Below, piece by piece: positions 63,456 through 64,000 of a stretch of 64,000 bases of DNA. The notes beneath the pieces were generated by a model, which worked only from the letters and a program-made list of their open reading frames with translations, was not told where the DNA came from and did not search any database. The DNA is taken from assembly GCA_035281745.1 (NCBI GenBank), contig DATEDI010000020.1:62001-126000 (forward strand), read 5' to 3'. How positions within the stretch are numbered: position 1 is the stretch's first letter; every line of letters starts with the position of its first letter. Both the position numbers and the translations under genes were made by a program. This DNA is from 66-474 sp035281745. Its GTDB lineage: Bacteria > Pseudomonadota > Gammaproteobacteria > Xanthomonadales > Rhodanobacteraceae.

Positions 63456-64000
63456 GGGTTGGGCCTGGAAGGTTGTTCGAGCATGGAAAGGAACAGCGCG
63501 GCGACAGCCGCCGGGTCGATGCGCTGGCGGAGTTTCGCGTGGCATCTGGAAGGCAAGTTGTGCCTCGAGTCGATGTACTCACGAATGGCGGTTGCCAAGG
63601 CGCGGCCGTCGCCGGCTGGCACCAGTCGAACGCATGGTGGGTCGTCCGCCAGAAGCTCGCGTATGCCGGGAGAGTCGCACGTTATCAATGGTCGCCCTGC
63701 CGCCACGACCTGGAATACTTTGTTCGGGATCACGCTTGCGGCCTTTGCGGACGTTCCGAAAATCCCCAGGCACACGTCGGCCTGCGCGATGTGCTCGAGC
63801 AGGCGTTCATAGGGCACCCAGTCCAGCCATTGCAAACCGTCCACTGGCCGTTTCGCCAGTAGCGCCCGGATGCGCGGTGCTTCCTGGCCGCGGCCGATCA
63901 GGGTCCACCGGATCGGAGCGCCGTTGAGGGACTGCGCGGCTTCGATGATGGTGTCGATGCCATGGAGCGGAATGAATTGGCCGTAAAACAGAACCTGCAG
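63452..64000 (-). CDS. Family 4 glycosyltransferase (5' part outside window)
   Basis: The frame is open to the window edge; 182 C-terminal residues are visible. They include the GT4 core strand VLFYGQFIPLHGIDTIIEAA, the linker to the nucleotide site (RWTLIGRGQEAP), and LGIFGTSAKAASVIPNKVFQ followed by AAGRPLITCDS. The usual E-x7-E glutamate position is modified (PNKVFQ), as in several GT4 subgroups. Its stop overlaps the methyltransferase start as ATGA. Confidence 0.88.
   Translation of the reverse strand: MQVLFYGQFIPLHGIDTIIEAAQSLNGAPIRWTLIGRGQEAPRIRALLAKRPVDGLQWLDWVPYERLLEHIAQADVCLGIFGTSAKAASVIPNKVFQVVAAGRPLITCDSPGIRELLADDPPCVRLVPAGDGRALATAIREYIDSRHNLPSRCHAKLRQRIDPAAVAALFLSMLEQPSRPNP

Overview
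The window is GC-rich chromosomal DNA from a gammaproteobacterium. The SURF1/CtaA/CtaB gene order, the DevC-type exporter, PilU, a PEP-CTERM protein and abundant REP-type palindromes suggest Lysobacterales (Xanthomonadales), probably Rhodanobacteraceae. That placement is inferred from gene content and style; no marker gene in the window fixes it.

Layout. 1-8.0 kb: cytochrome c oxidase biogenesis. On the plus strand are a 5'-truncated SURF1 gene, a small CxxxC membrane protein, ctaA, ctaB, a PAS-PAS-GGDEF-EAL c-di-GMP protein and a caa3-type CtaG copper factor. On the minus strand is a Sco lipoprotein plus PCuAC copper-chaperone pair. 8.3-16.6 kb: an MgtA-type Mg2+ P-type ATPase, a PEP-CTERM protein behind a good sigma-54 promoter match, glutathione peroxidase, a GFA-family zinc protein, dnaG, a 56-aa membrane protein and a membrane desaturase. 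16.8-21.1 kb: a four-gene translationally coupled operon for an outer membrane channel, ABC permease, ATPase and lipoprotein fusion protein. 21.3-27.9 kb: a HAD phosphatase, a class III aminotransferase, a PhzF protein, pilU, two DUF4398-type envelope proteins and a YdcH protein.

28-31.6 kb: transsulfuration genes (cystathionine beta-synthase and a cystathionine gamma-synthase/lyase) separated by a toxin-antitoxin patch: Phd/YefM antitoxin, PIN toxin, a BrnT toxin remnant of 27 residues and an intact BrnA-type antitoxin.

31.7-58.2 kb: a large cell-surface polysaccharide locus. It encodes a Wzm/Wzt ABC exporter, a sulfotransferase-like protein with a repeat-built coiled coil, two related glycosyltransferase pairs in mirror order, an AT-richer island (38.4-43.3 kb) with a 710-aa membrane protein, GtrA-like and GtrB-like proteins and a broken methyltransferase, a two-domain glycosyltransferase, an AlgI/AlgJ-like O-acylation pair, an LtaS/MdoB-like phosphotransferase, ManC, two envelope lipoproteins and more membrane or glycosyltransferase proteins. 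The apparent logic is GDP-mannose supply, chain assembly, ABC export, then decoration by acetyl and possibly sulfate or phospho-glycerol groups. 58.2-64 kb: acetoacetyl-CoA synthetase, a secreted metzincin with FG-GAP/VCBS-like repeats, and the start of another minus-strand glycan cluster (methyltransferase and a partial GT4).

Two observations stand out. First, palindromic dispersed repeats sit in frame inside or at the ends of three conserved genes (ctaA, mgtA and the outer membrane channel), adding residues to the proteins. Second, an apparently undescribed small domain (pattern G-W ... R-x-D-V ... S-G-F) occurs four times in the polysaccharide locus: once in each of two lipoproteins and twice in tandem at the end of the AlgJ-like protein. 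No CRISPR array, tRNA, rRNA, integrase or transposase gene was found.
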